This document shows positions 7,500 through 15,394 of a DNA stretch of 19,023 nt, piece by piece. Position numbers and translations under genes: made by a program. Location: positions 1 to 19,023 of the forward strand of contig CAZCJL010000124.1 in assembly GCA_964498785.1 (NCBI GenBank), read 5' to 3'. The DNA is from Mariaggregatimicrobium sp964498785 (GTDB taxonomy: Bacteria; Zhuqueibacterota; Zhuqueibacteria; Thermofontimicrobiales; Thiofontviventaceae). The notes below the pieces were generated by a model, which did no database searches, was not told the DNA's origin, and saw nothing but the letters and a program-made list of their open reading frames with translations. Position 1 is the first letter of the stretch, and each line of letters starts with the position of its first letter.

Positions 7500-7691
7500 A
7501 TGGCAGAAAACAATTGTGCAAATTGCAGCTTTCGGTCAAAATATGATAACAATACGAAATCCATTCTGGGAAGAATCTGGCGCTGGCATGCAGGCTGGTG
7601 TCCCGGATGGAAAGAATATATGACCACTCTTTCAGATGAGGAACGGATCGAGTTGGCGCAAAAATACAATTTAAAGAAATATATGGCGTAA
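7500..7691 (+). CDS. Small Cys/His/Trp-rich protein of unknown function
   Basis: This is a 63-aa protein with 'CANC' (Cys6, Cys9) and 'WRWHAGWCPGWK' (His30, Cys34). The C-x2-C ... H-x3-C arrangement could bind zinc or another metal. The C-terminal half is helical and charged, ending 'AQKYNLKKYMA'. An AAGGAG ribosome binding site lies upstream at good spacing, which supports a real gene despite its size. There is no signal peptide, so it is probably cytoplasmic. The motif-rich layout suggests a conserved small family, but I cannot name one. Confidence 0.65.
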   Translation: MAENNCANCSFRSKYDNNTKSILGRIWRWHAGWCPGWKEYMTTLSDEERIELAQKYNLKKYMA

Positions 7692-7950
7692 GGAATGTAT
7701 AGCATGTTGGGGATATAGAGCGCGGCGAGCGCCTCTCCGCATTACGGTAGCTTTCGGCTGAAAGTAATTGGGGTAGCCAAACATGTGACGTATTTGCATC
7801 TTCGGTGCTATTTATTGACACAGTTAATGATTTACATGATTGTTCTAACATCCCCCTGATTCCGCCTGCGGCGAAACCGTCCCCCTTCAAAGGGGAATCA
7901 TGCTTGTGTATATCTAAACCATGAGGCGTATTAACAGGGAGAAAAGTATC
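7692..7950. other. Palindrome-rich intergenic region
   Basis: These 259 bases hold no convincing gene. They contain several short hairpins: CTTTC-GGCT-GAAAG near 7751, CGCC-TGC-GGCG near 7865, and CCCCTT-CA-AAGGGG near 7884. Such blocks are typical of dispersed intergenic repeats in this group. The ribosome binding site AGGGAG for the next gene lies at the end. Confidence 0.5.
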
Positions 7951-8610
7951 ATGACAAAACCGCGGGTTATTGAAACTGAAGAAGGCATTCAGGGCGAGTT
8001 TACCGTACAAAAATACGATCAGATGCAGCGCAGATTCCGCGACAAAGGCTGGATGGAAACCAAAGATATTATCAATAGCGGTATCAATTCAGGGATGGCG
8101 CTGGAAGTTGGCCCAGGACCGGGATATCTGGGACTGGAATGGCTGAAGTCAACAGAAAATACGACATTAAAAGGGCTGGACATCAGCCCCGACATGATTG
8201 CGATGGCGACCAAGAACGCCGACGAATACGGTCTTTCGGACCGGGTGGAATATGTATTGAGCAGCGGTGAAAAAATGCCGTTTGAAGACAATACCTTTGA
8301 TGCTGTGTTTACAAATGGTTCTCTGCACGAGTGGAGCGAACCGAAAAAGACGTTTGAAGAAATGTGGCGTGTGCTGAAACCGGGCGGCAGACTGTTCATT
8401 TCCGATTTGCGCCGCGATATATTTTTCCTGCTCCGCTGGTTTATGTGGCTCAATACCATTCCCAAAGAAATTCGTCCGGGATTAATAACATCGATTAATG
8501 CGGCATACACGCCGCAGGAAGTGGGAAAGTTAATTAAAGAGACAAAACTTAAAAATTGTTTTGTTTCAGGCAATCCAATCGGTTTGAAAATTACAGGGAA
8601 AAAATCATAA
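7951..8610 (+). CDS. UbiE/COQ5-type SAM-dependent methyltransferase
   Basis: This is a 219-aa protein with all class I motifs: 'LEVGPGPGYLG' (residues 51-61, SAM loop), 'GLDISPDMIAMA' (acidic Asp at the end of strand 2), 'GEKMPFEDNTFDAVF' and 'MWRVLKPGGRLFISD'. These last patterns are characteristic of the Methyltransf_11/UbiE group, which methylates quinones, sterols and other small molecules. ATG 7951 is chosen over ATG 7921 because AGGGAG lies about 8 nt before it. Its stop codon overlaps the start of the FAD oxidoreductase (TAATG), so the two are translationally coupled and probably act on one pathway, perhaps an isoprenoid or lipid. Confidence 0.85.
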   Translation: MTKPRVIETEEGIQGEFTVQKYDQMQRRFRDKGWMETKDIINSGINSGMALEVGPGPGYLGLEWLKSTENTTLKGLDISPDMIAMATKNADEYGLSDRVEYVLSSGEKMPFEDNTFDAVFTNGSLHEWSEPKKTFEEMWRVLKPGGRLFISDLRRDIFFLLRWFMWLNTIPKEIRPGLITSINAAYTPQEVGKLIKETKLKNCFVSGNPIGLKITGKKS

Positions 8611-10082
8611 TGAAAAAAATAATAATAATCGGCTCCGGAATTGGCGGACTTACGGCAGGCAATCTTCTCGCGCAAAAAGGACACCAGGTGAAGATTTTCG
8701 AATCTCACACAAGTCCGGGAGGCTACACAGCGGGATTCCGACGTAAAGGATTTTACTTTGAAAGTGGCACGCTATCTTTCGAGTCATCGAGCATGATTTT
8801 CAAGGCGATGAAAGAAATCGGTGTGCTTGATAAAATTGAGTTCGTACCACAGAAATCGAGATGGGTTTCTGCGGATTTCGATAGCGTGCCGGAGAACTAC
8901 GAAGAATTCAAAAACATATTCTTCTCGTCATATCCGGAAGAAACGGAAAAACTTGGAGCGTATTTTACGGAAGTCGATAAAATGGTGCGGGCATTTAAAC
9001 CGTTTATGAGCGAAAAGAAATCATTCGCTGATTCGGTTGTCGGGGGATTAAATATGTTCCGGGTGTATCGAAAATATGGTACGCAGCCCATCAGCGAATT
9101 TACTGTGAATTTTTTTCCGAAAGATACAGTACTGAATCGATTTTTTACCAATATCGGTTATCCGGATATGGCGACATGGATTCTGGGCGGAGCCGTGGTA
9201 ACTTTATTTTATGATTACTGGACTGTGAAAAACGGGATGCAATTCTGGGCAGATACGCTGGCAGATCAATTTAAAAGCAATGGCGGAGAATTAGTACTAA
9301 ATACACATGTCGATAAAATTTTGACAAAAGATGGCGTGGCTGTCGGTGTTTCCTGTGGAGATACCAGCTATGATGCGGATTATGTCATTGCAGCCGGTGA
9401 TTACAAGAAAACCTTTATCAATCTTTTGGATTCGCCCGAATTGCTGCCTGCGGAATTGACAGAAAAGATACGGAACAACGCTGTGTCCGAAGGTTTTTTC
9501 ACTGTCTATCTGGGATTGAATCTTACGAACGACCAGTTGACCTCATTTCTAAAAATCCCGCATGTGATGTATTTTGACGATAAACCGGGCGTGGATATTC
9601 ATAATTCAAGTGATCCGGATTTTTTTGATAAAACTTCTATTGTGCTCTATTCGCCTTCAGTAATGAATCCTTCGCTGGCTCCGGACGGGAAATCTTCATT
9701 GATGCTGCAGGCGATTGTTCCGTATCGCTGGATGAACAATTGGGGAGCTGGTGATCATGCAAAATACCGCGAACTTAAGGAAAAGGCAATGCAGTCGATC
9801 CTGAAAAAGGCGTCTGTTGTTATTCCTGATTTAGACAGCTATGTCGAATATAAAGATGCTGCCACACCGTTGACTTACGAGCGATATACGCACAACACTG
9901 ATGGCGCAACATCCGCGTGGAGCTGGAATCCGGCTAATAAATTTCACAAGAAATTCACCAGTACATACGTGGAAACGCCTGTCCAAAATCTGCTCGTTGG
10001 CTCCTGCTGGGCAAGCCAGATTGGCGGTGTTCCCGGCGCAGTGGGCGCGGCGTATAAATGTGTCAAAATGATTGGTGAGTGA
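8610..10082 (+). CDS. FAD-dependent oxidoreductase, phytoene desaturase (CrtI)/retinol saturase type
   Basis: This is a 490-aa protein. Residues 4-34 form the FAD-binding strand and loop ('IIIIGSGIGGLTAGNLLAQK', GxGxxG), followed by 'ESHTSPGGYTAGF', typical of the CrtI/CrtN/retinol saturase family. A second flavin-binding segment closes the protein: 'NLLVGSCWASQIGGVPGAV'. Length matches the family. Members add or remove double bonds in polyenes and other isoprenoids; the actual substrate is unknown. It starts with the ATG overlapping the methyltransferase stop by one base; an earlier frame start at 8556 lies inside that gene. No phytoene synthase or cyclase gene is nearby, so a classical carotenoid operon is not shown. 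Confidence 0.85.
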   Translation: MKKIIIIGSGIGGLTAGNLLAQKGHQVKIFESHTSPGGYTAGFRRKGFYFESGTLSFESSSMIFKAMKEIGVLDKIEFVPQKSRWVSADFDSVPENYEEFKNIFFSSYPEETEKLGAYFTEVDKMVRAFKPFMSEKKSFADSVVGGLNMFRVYRKYGTQPISEFTVNFFPKDTVLNRFFTNIGYPDMATWILGGAVVTLFYDYWTVKNGMQFWADTLADQFKSNGGELVLNTHVDKILTKDGVAVGVSCGDTSYDADYVIAAGDYKKTFINLLDSPELLPAELTEKIRNNAVSEGFFTVYLGLNLTNDQLTSFLKIPHVMYFDDKPGVDIHNSSDPDFFDKTSIVLYSPSVMNPSLAPDGKSSLMLQAIVPYRWMNNWGAGDHAKYRELKEKAMQSILKKASVVIPDLDSYVEYKDAATPLTYERYTHNTDGATSAWSWNPANKFHKKFTSTYVETPVQNLLVGSCWASQIGGVPGAVGAAYKCVKMIGE

Positions 10083-10294
10083 TTCGTTCAGGATTATTCG
10101 AACAGCGCAAAATGAATGACACGATGATTAACGATTTTCGATTTTGAAAAATGGTTTTTGTAAAAAATTTAATTGGCAAATCTCAATTCCTTCAAAAATC
10201 ATTATTCGTTGAACCTTGTTCTTAAATCAAAAATCGTCAAATTCATACGCAACTATTCGCGGGAGATCAACGATGTGCTTAACAGGAGTATAAT
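10083..10294. other. Intergenic region with imperfect inverted repeat
   Basis: About 212 non-coding bases. ACGATTTTCGATTTTGA (10131-10147) faces TCAAAAATCGT (10227-10237). The left arm resembles GATTAACGATTTTTGATTTT inside the tandem repeat at 190-210, so it probably belongs to the same class of dispersed sequence. AGGAG for the next gene is at the end. Confidence 0.45.
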
Positions 10295-10555
10295 TTGAAT
10301 TTCAATTCAAATAAAAATTATCAAATTTTTCCGATTCTAATTTTTATGATGATGTTCGTATCGGCAACTTTCGCTGTGAATAATAATCTCACGAATGGTG
10401 CACCGGTGAATAGTGAAATAATGGTATTGGAGTCTTTTCTGGATTCATTGATTCAGGCAAAAATGGAACAGAACCATATTTCCGGTGTGCAGTTCATTAT
10501 GGCTAAAGGAGGTAAGAATTCATTTGAGAGAAACACCTTTCTTTTTAGTGAATAA
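10295..10555 (+). pseudogene. Truncated beta-lactamase-fold serine hydrolase (N-terminal fragment 2)
   Basis: The 86-codon frame begins with TTG, with AGGAG at good distance. It encodes a signal peptide (hydrophobic residues 11-24, 'SATFA' cleavage region) and then 'LESFLDSLIQAKMEQNHISGVQFIMAKGGK', the typical opening of class C beta-lactamase-like hydrolases. The similarity ends there, before the SxxK serine, and a 12-residue tail runs to a stop. It therefore lacks the catalytic domain. It is broken at nearly the same point as the fragment at 6538-6873 but differs from it in sequence. A short exported peptide could still be made. Confidence 0.7.
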
Positions 10556-10595
10556 TTTTTTATAATTGGATTGAATTTTGTTGGGTATTTAAGGT

Positions 10596-10835
10596 ATGAA
10601 CAGAAATGATCTGGTAACAGAATTTGAAGCAATATGCAGAACTTTTGAATCTCCTGAAGATATTGATGACCATCCCAATACTGCTCCTTCGAAAAGAATT
10701 ATCAATCTTTATAAATACGATGATAAAAATACTGATGGAATATTAGCAGCAATTGAAATCGGACTATCCAAAATGCGACAAGAGTGTCAGCATTTTGATC
10801 AATGGCTGAAAAAACTGGAATCTCTAAAGAGGTAA
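10596..10835 (+). CDS. 79-aa protein of unknown function
   Basis: A small charged protein, probably cytoplasmic, with a C-terminal predicted helix ('GLSKMRQECQHFDQWLKKLESLKR'). The middle contains 'SKRIINLYKYDDKNTDGILAAIEIG'. The ribosome binding site is weak. Its stop lies 2 bp before the ATG of the GNAT-YoaP gene, which supports co-translation. I recognise no family; a role linked to the acetyltransferase is only suggested by position. Confidence 0.5.
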   Translation: MNRNDLVTEFEAICRTFESPEDIDDHPNTAPSKRIINLYKYDDKNTDGILAAIEIGLSKMRQECQHFDQWLKKLESLKR

Positions 10836-10837
10836 AT

Positions 10838-11599
10838 ATGACAAGCATACTTAATCACTCTATCATCGACGTGAATGCTGAAAACGTTGAGCAGACAGGA
10901 TTTTTCTGCTATATGAGCAAACGGAAATCAGAGGGCTATCAACGGAAATTGGACTGGCTTAAAGCCCGGTTTTCAGAGGGAATGAAAATAAAAATGTTTG
11001 AATTGCCGGAACGGGGCTTCATCGAATACATTCCCGGAGAATATGCCTGGCGTGCGGCGGATGCCGCCGGATACATGTTCATTCACTGCCTGTGGGTGGT
11101 TGGCAAAAGCAGGGGAAAAGGGCTGGCAGGGATTCTGTTGGAACAATGCATTGATGAGGCAAAAGCAGCAGGGATGAATGGCATGGCAATGGTTACCAGC
11201 GAGCGTGTGTGGCTGATCGGGAAAAAACTGCTGCTCAAATACGGCTTTGAATCTGTTGCCGAAGAACCACCATTTAATCTGATGGTCAGGAAATTTAACG
11301 ATGCAACTGCTCCATCCTTTACCGGAAGCTGGGAGCAAAAAGCAGCGCGTTACCCAAAAGGAATAACGGTATTTCGCTCGGATCAGTGTCCCTACATCCC
11401 GGATGCCGCCACCACAATTTTGGATTTTGCCAGTGAACGAGGTATTCAAAGTCAGGTTGTTGAGCTTACAAGCAGCCAGGACGTGCGGAATTTATCTCCG
11501 TCTCCTTACGGTGTGTTTAGTATTGTTAATGATGGAAGGTTGTTGTCGTATTATTACCTGTTGCCAAAGGATTTGGTTAAGATTTTTGGGGAAGCATAA
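10838..11599 (+). CDS. GNAT acetyltransferase with C-terminal YoaP-like domain
   Basis: This is a 253-aa protein. The N-terminal half is a GNAT domain: 'WVVGKSRGKGLAGILLEQCIDEAKAAG' (residues 86-112) carries the acetyl-CoA-binding R/Q-x-x-G-x-G/A loop and helix. From about residue 160 the sequence 'ITVFRSDQCPYIPDAATTILDFA' and the ending 'GVFSIVNDGRLLSYYYLLPKDL' match the YoaP-type extension, which resembles a thioredoxin-like fold. The acceptor is unknown. ATG 10838 was chosen because GAGGT lies just upstream; an in-frame ATG at 10802 falls inside the preceding gene. The only Cys of the thioredoxin-like part is in 'CPY', so a disulfide CxxC is absent. Confidence 0.82.
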   Translation: MTSILNHSIIDVNAENVEQTGFFCYMSKRKSEGYQRKLDWLKARFSEGMKIKMFELPERGFIEYIPGEYAWRAADAAGYMFIHCLWVVGKSRGKGLAGILLEQCIDEAKAAGMNGMAMVTSERVWLIGKKLLLKYGFESVAEEPPFNLMVRKFNDATAPSFTGSWEQKAARYPKGITVFRSDQCPYIPDAATTILDFASERGIQSQVVELTSSQDVRNLSPSPYGVFSIVNDGRLLSYYYLLPKDLVKIFGEA

Positions 11600-11674
11600 C
11601 GTGCAAAAATCCAGTAATCAAGCATCAAATTACAATTGAATCTGAGAAAGCCAATATTCACATTCGAAACAAAA

Positions 11675-12022
11675 ATGAAATCAATTTAGACTTTTATAAA
11701 AATATCAGCCATTGAAAAAGAAATCGCGGGAACAAAATCTGAAGATTTTCAGCCCTATTTAAAAGACGAAGCCAGGAAAGTGTGGGAATTGCATCTGCGA
11801 GAAATCATCCGGGAGATATATTTTCGGCATGATGGGGCATCGGCTGTACTGATGCTGGAATGTGCCAGCGTTGCAGATGCTGAGAAAATACTGCAATCTC
11901 TGCCGTTGGTTCAAACAAATCTAATTGAGTTTGAAATAATTCTCTTAAAACCTTATCCGGGTTCTGAACGGATTTTATTTAGAGAAAATGATTCTAAACC
12001 GAATTCTAAAGGAAACGAATGA
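11675..12022 (+). pseudogene. YciI/muconolactone-isomerase-like small protein with damaged 5' end
   Basis: From 11690 the frame reads 'TFIKISAIEKEIAGTKSEDF', then 'KDEARKVWELHLREIIREIYFR' and 'ILLKPYPGSERILF', the complete pattern of a roughly 100-aa dimeric alpha/beta-barrel family. However, no standard start codon lies where it should. An in-frame ATG at 11675 is followed after four codons by TAG (11687-11689). The only usable start is GTG 11780, which would remove about 30 conserved residues. The gene is therefore probably inactive, or uses an unusual start or readthrough. Its stop overlaps the next start (ATGA). It could also be read as a 5'-truncated CDS 11780-12022. Confidence 0.55.
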
Positions 12023-12540
12023 TGATTAACTGCCTCAAATCGGTGTTTACAACCATTACAATTGTTAGCTTACTTTACATTTCCTGCTCAGTTCCCCAGC
12101 GGGTGTTGCCGCAGGAAGACATGCCTTCCAGTGAGTTAAAAGATCCCACATCAAAAACCAAAGTCCTGATTGCCTCCCGCTACAGCGAGTATAAAGCTGC
12201 CGTTATCGATACGTTCAAAAAAGCGTTCGCCGACCAACCTGTTTACATTAAAGTCATCGGATTAGAATATCTTGAAAACGAGAATGCGAGTCAATATGAT
12301 GCCATCGTGATGATCAGCAAATGCATGGCGTGGAGCCTGGACCGTAATGTAATCGATTTTCTGACGCAAAATGAAGATCATGGCAAAATGATCGTGTTCA
12401 CCACTTCTGGCGACGGCAACTGGCGACCCAAAATGGAAGGTCGACATTTTGATACGATCAGCTCTGCCTCGGAAATGGCAAGAGTCGATGAAATTGCTAA
12501 CCAACTGATTGAAAAAGTGAATTCACTAATTCATGGTTAA
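12019..12540 (+). CDS. Exported flavodoxin-like protein, probable lipoprotein
   Basis: This is a 173-aa protein with a hydrophobic N-terminus ending 'LLYISC' (Cys about residue 23), a plausible but imperfect lipobox. The remainder has a flavodoxin-like pattern: 'TKVLIASRYSEYKAAVIDTF', 'YDAIVMISKCMAWSL' and 'KMIVFTTSGDGNW'. The canonical FMN phosphate loop (T/S-x-T-G-x-T) is not present, so flavin binding is doubtful. AAAGGA lies upstream and the start overlaps the previous stop (ATGA), so translation was probably coupled to the damaged upstream gene. Function unknown; likely periplasmic or membrane-anchored. Confidence 0.65.
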   Translation: MMINCLKSVFTTITIVSLLYISCSVPQRVLPQEDMPSSELKDPTSKTKVLIASRYSEYKAAVIDTFKKAFADQPVYIKVIGLEYLENENASQYDAIVMISKCMAWSLDRNVIDFLTQNEDHGKMIVFTTSGDGNWRPKMEGRHFDTISSASEMARVDEIANQLIEKVNSLIHG

Positions 12541-12585
12541 TAATTTGTTCTGGTATTTTCATAATTTAAAATGCAGGAGATTCTT

Positions 12586-13092
12586 ATGGCATCCCGAAGA
12601 AAGACCTGGCACGAGAAACTCGCGGACAAAGATAATTTTCCCAAAATACTCATTCTTGAGAAAAAATTCCCCTGTTACAACGCAGTCCACAAAATGGGCG
12701 CGGACGTCGGCGATGAAATTGTACTCGTGAATCCGGGTGAAATCGTTGAATTGATGAAAAAAGTGCCACACGGAAAATTAACCACAATCGTTGAGATTTG
12801 TAAATACATTGCTAAAAAACGCAATGTGACGGGCTGCTGCTCGCTTACCACCGGAATATTTATCATGACAGCCGCCAATGCAGTTGAAGAGGCAAAACGA
12901 GAAAACCGGGAGCTTAATATTCCCTACTGGCGAACCCTGAAATCAGATGGCTTATTGAACGAAAAATATCCGGGTGGCGCTGAGTCTCATAAACATTTAC
13001 TGGAAAATGAGGAATTTACAGTCGTTGCCAAAGGAAAACGGTTTTATGTGCAGAATTACCAGGAATACTTAATTCAGGATTTCTTAAATTGA
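12586..13092 (+). CDS. MGMT-family alkyltransferase-like DNA-binding protein
   Basis: This is a 168-aa protein. 'VPHGKLTTIVEICKYIAKK' (residues 62-80) is the helix-turn-helix of O6-alkylguanine-DNA alkyltransferases, which use it to bind DNA and flip the damaged base. Downstream 'SLTTGIFIMTAANAVEEAKRE' and 'IPYWRTLKSDGLLNEKYPGG' follow the arrangement of a divergent MGMT family seen in prokaryotes. The reactive-cysteine motif PCHR is absent, so it cannot act as a standard methyl acceptor. It may mark or sense alkylated DNA like ATL proteins. ATG 12586 is chosen for its CAGGAG site 7 nt upstream; an in-frame ATG at 12571 has no such site. Confidence 0.72.
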   Translation: MASRRKTWHEKLADKDNFPKILILEKKFPCYNAVHKMGADVGDEIVLVNPGEIVELMKKVPHGKLTTIVEICKYIAKKRNVTGCCSLTTGIFIMTAANAVEEAKRENRELNIPYWRTLKSDGLLNEKYPGGAESHKHLLENEEFTVVAKGKRFYVQNYQEYLIQDFLN

Positions 13093-13482
13093 CAATAGTA
13101 TTTCCTTTTATTTATGGTTACAGTATTTTTTAAAATATATAAACCATAAACTATATACATAATTATTAAAGATAATTAATATTATTGTTGACTTTTTACG
13201 ATATCTTTATTAATTTATTTTCAATTGATTAACCTGCCATGTTGCGCATCTTATTTCTTATTTTAAACAATCTAGAATATTGATTGAGATACATTTATCA
13301 AGAACGCTTGTTTAAATGGCTTCATTGTCAGCATTTCATGATAGCCCACCCAAAATGCAATGAAGTCGTCAATTAATTTTCAATGTTCAACGAATCCATC
13401 TAATTCTAAAATGCTTGTTATCGTTGTATTGAGGAGAACAATCTCTGAGACACCCGGATTCGGTTCATTAAGTGGGAGTGAT
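13093..13482. other. AT-rich intergenic region
   Basis: Non-coding, very AT-rich. It includes a sigma70-like TTGACT (13188-13193) with a poor -10 match TAATTT (13211-13216, 17-bp spacing). An inverted repeat, ATGGTT...AACCAT, lies at about 13114-13147. It separates the plus-strand gene row from the L,D-transpeptidase gene and may hold that gene's promoter. Confidence 0.4.
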
Positions 13483-13951
13483 ATGAATAAAATTTTACTA
13501 TTTGCACTGGTAATTTTTATTTCATCGAACGGTTTGCTTGCTCAAAATTTTAAAATGGCGTCTTACAGAGAAGATCGCTTAGATATAAATTTAGAAACAT
13601 TTTTAGTTGTGGATGTATCGGAACAACTTTTATACGTCCTCAAAGAAAATGTAATAGACAGCACCTTTCCGATATCAACGTCAAAATACGGCATTGGAAA
13701 TCAGAGTGGGAGCAACAAAACTCCGCCCGGTTTGCATAGAATAAAAAGGAAAATCGGATCAAAAGTGCCCTTTGGTGGCATCCTGAACGGACGACGATAT
13801 ATTGGCAAGACAGCAAAAATTTTTACAGATAGCACTGATTTAGCAGAGGATTTTGTCTTGACAAGAGTTTTATGGCTGGAAGGACTGGACGACGGCCTGA
13901 ATAAGGGAAAAGGAATAGACTCCTCCGAACGTTGTATTTACATTCATGGAA

Positions 13952-13959
13952 CAAACGAA
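13952..13959. repeat. Target site duplication, left copy
   Basis: CAAACGAA directly precedes the IS end. It is identical to 15387-15394, and removing one copy with the IS restores the interrupted reading frame. Confidence 0.9.
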
Positions 13960-15386
13960 GGTAATGTCTTATATTACCTGTAAAAAGAAAAAGTAATTGA
14001 AAATGGCGCAGCACCTTTTATATTAGAGATATCCCATAACTAATATAAATTAAAAGGAGACTACGCCACATGGAAAAGATAAGACCTTCAGAACGAATAA
14101 GCAAGGAAATAAAAGAGCTTTTGTATTCCGGTTGTAATAATTCAGAAGACTTGTTCTCTCAGTTGATCAGGAAATCGATTAGTAAAATCATTCAAGAAAG
14201 CTTAGAACAGGAAATATCAGACTATCTTGGCCGAGATTACTTTGAGCGTAAAGCCAATAGTCAGCAAGGATATCGGAATGGATATGAGTCAAGAAAGCTG
14301 AAGACAGCAGAAGGAGCTGTCCCTATAGATGTGCCACAGCTACGCAATACAGAAAGTCCATACCGATCAAAATTACTAAAGCAACTTGGCTCTCGAACAT
14401 CAGAATTAGAACGTTTGGCAACTGAAATGTATGTTCGAGGATTGTCCACCAGAGACATTGAAGATACTTTCACCAATGACAGGGGTCAATGCCTTATTAG
14501 CAAAACTGGTGTTAGCCAAATAACAGAATCCTTGACTGAAGAATACAATCGATTTTGTGAGCGAGATTTATCCAGTTATGATGTAGTCTACTTATTCGTC
14601 GACGGCGTTTATGAAAGCCTCCGTTTATCATTAGGAGCCAAAGAAGCCATCCTTTGCGCCTGGGGGATACTCGCTGACGGTCGAAAAATGCTTTTCCATC
14701 TTGCTTTAGGTAATAAAGAATCCTATGATTCCTGGCAAGACTTTTTTCGAAATATGATTTCAAGAGGACTTCGCATGCCCTTATTGATCGCCAGTGATGG
14801 GGCGCCTGGCTTAATCAAAGCAATCGACGAATGTTTTCCAAAGAGCAAACGGCAACGATGCTTGGTCCACAAGCTTAGGAATATCGCTAATAAATTACCT
14901 AAAGCTGGTATTGAAGAATTGATGCCGAAAATAAAAAATGTCTATTATCAAACAGATCGAGAAATCGCTATACTTGCAGCTACAAAACTCATTGAAAACT
15001 ATGCTGATATTTACCCAGCAGCCATAAAGTGCTTTCAAGAAGATATCGATGCTTGCCTGAATCATATGGATTTCCCTGCTGGGCATCATAAATATATAAG
15101 GACGACAAATTTAATTGAACGATGTTTTCTGGAACAAAAAAGACGCACTAAAGTCATTCCTCGTTTTCTTGATGAGGATAGTTGCTTGAAATTAGTGTAC
15201 TCCACATTAATTCGAGTCAGTGAAAAATGGAGACGAATTTCAATGAATGACTTTGATTTAGTATTACTTAAAAAGATTCGGTCACTATATGATCCAAATA
15301 ATTATGATGAAAATTTTATCTCTATGAAAGCGGTTGCTTAACCATTTTTAATAAAATTCTTTTTACAGGAAAAAAAAGACTTGACC
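13960..15386 (+). mobile_element. Complete IS256-family insertion sequence
   Basis: The element is 1427 bp and encodes one transposase. The terminal 30 bases of each end match at 25 positions as inverted repeats: the left begins GGTAATGTC and the right, read inward, GGTCAAGTC, and both share CCTGTAAAAAGAA. It is flanked by the 8-bp direct repeat CAAACGAA (13952-13959 and 15387-15394). Length, repeat length and target size fit the IS256 family. All parts are intact, so it may still be mobile. Confidence 0.93.
14070..15341 (+). CDS. IS256-family (Mutator-type) transposase
   Basis: This is a 423-aa DDE transposase that cuts and pastes the surrounding IS. Catalytic acids are visible: Asp178 in 'VYLFVDGVY', Asp243 in 'IASDGAPGL' and Glu350 in 'TTNLIERCFLEQKRR'. 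The C-x2-H pattern 'RCLVHKLRNI' (residues 263-272), typical of the family, lies between the second Asp and the Glu. The N-terminal region supplies DNA binding ('GYRNGYESRKLKTAEGAVPIDVPQLR'). It is full length with AAGGAG before the ATG. There is no frameshift, so it is probably functional. Confidence 0.95.
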   Translation: MEKIRPSERISKEIKELLYSGCNNSEDLFSQLIRKSISKIIQESLEQEISDYLGRDYFERKANSQQGYRNGYESRKLKTAEGAVPIDVPQLRNTESPYRSKLLKQLGSRTSELERLATEMYVRGLSTRDIEDTFTNDRGQCLISKTGVSQITESLTEEYNRFCERDLSSYDVVYLFVDGVYESLRLSLGAKEAILCAWGILADGRKMLFHLALGNKESYDSWQDFFRNMISRGLRMPLLIASDGAPGLIKAIDECFPKSKRQRCLVHKLRNIANKLPKAGIEELMPKIKNVYYQTDREIAILAATKLIENYADIYPAAIKCFQEDIDACLNHMDFPAGHHKYIRTTNLIERCFLEQKRRTKVIPRFLDEDSCLKLVYSTLIRVSEKWRRISMNDFDLVLLKKIRSLYDPNNYDENFISMKAVA

Positions 15387-15394
15387 CAAACGAA
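15387..15394. repeat. Target site duplication, right copy
   Basis: CAAACGAA directly follows the IS right end and matches the left copy exactly. Confidence 0.9.

Noticed and set aside
7495..8010. 171-codon minus-strand open frame over the 63-aa gene and palindromic spacer
   Set aside because: It overlaps a better-supported plus-strand gene antisense, has low-complexity composition and no motif; a shadow frame.
8019..8708. 229-codon minus-strand open frame
   Set aside because: It is antisense to the methyltransferase gene, whose conserved motifs leave no doubt about the coding strand.
8610..10082. Part of a carotenoid biosynthesis operon
   Set aside because: Only the desaturase-type oxidoreductase is present; no phytoene synthase, cyclase or prenyl synthase is found in the window.
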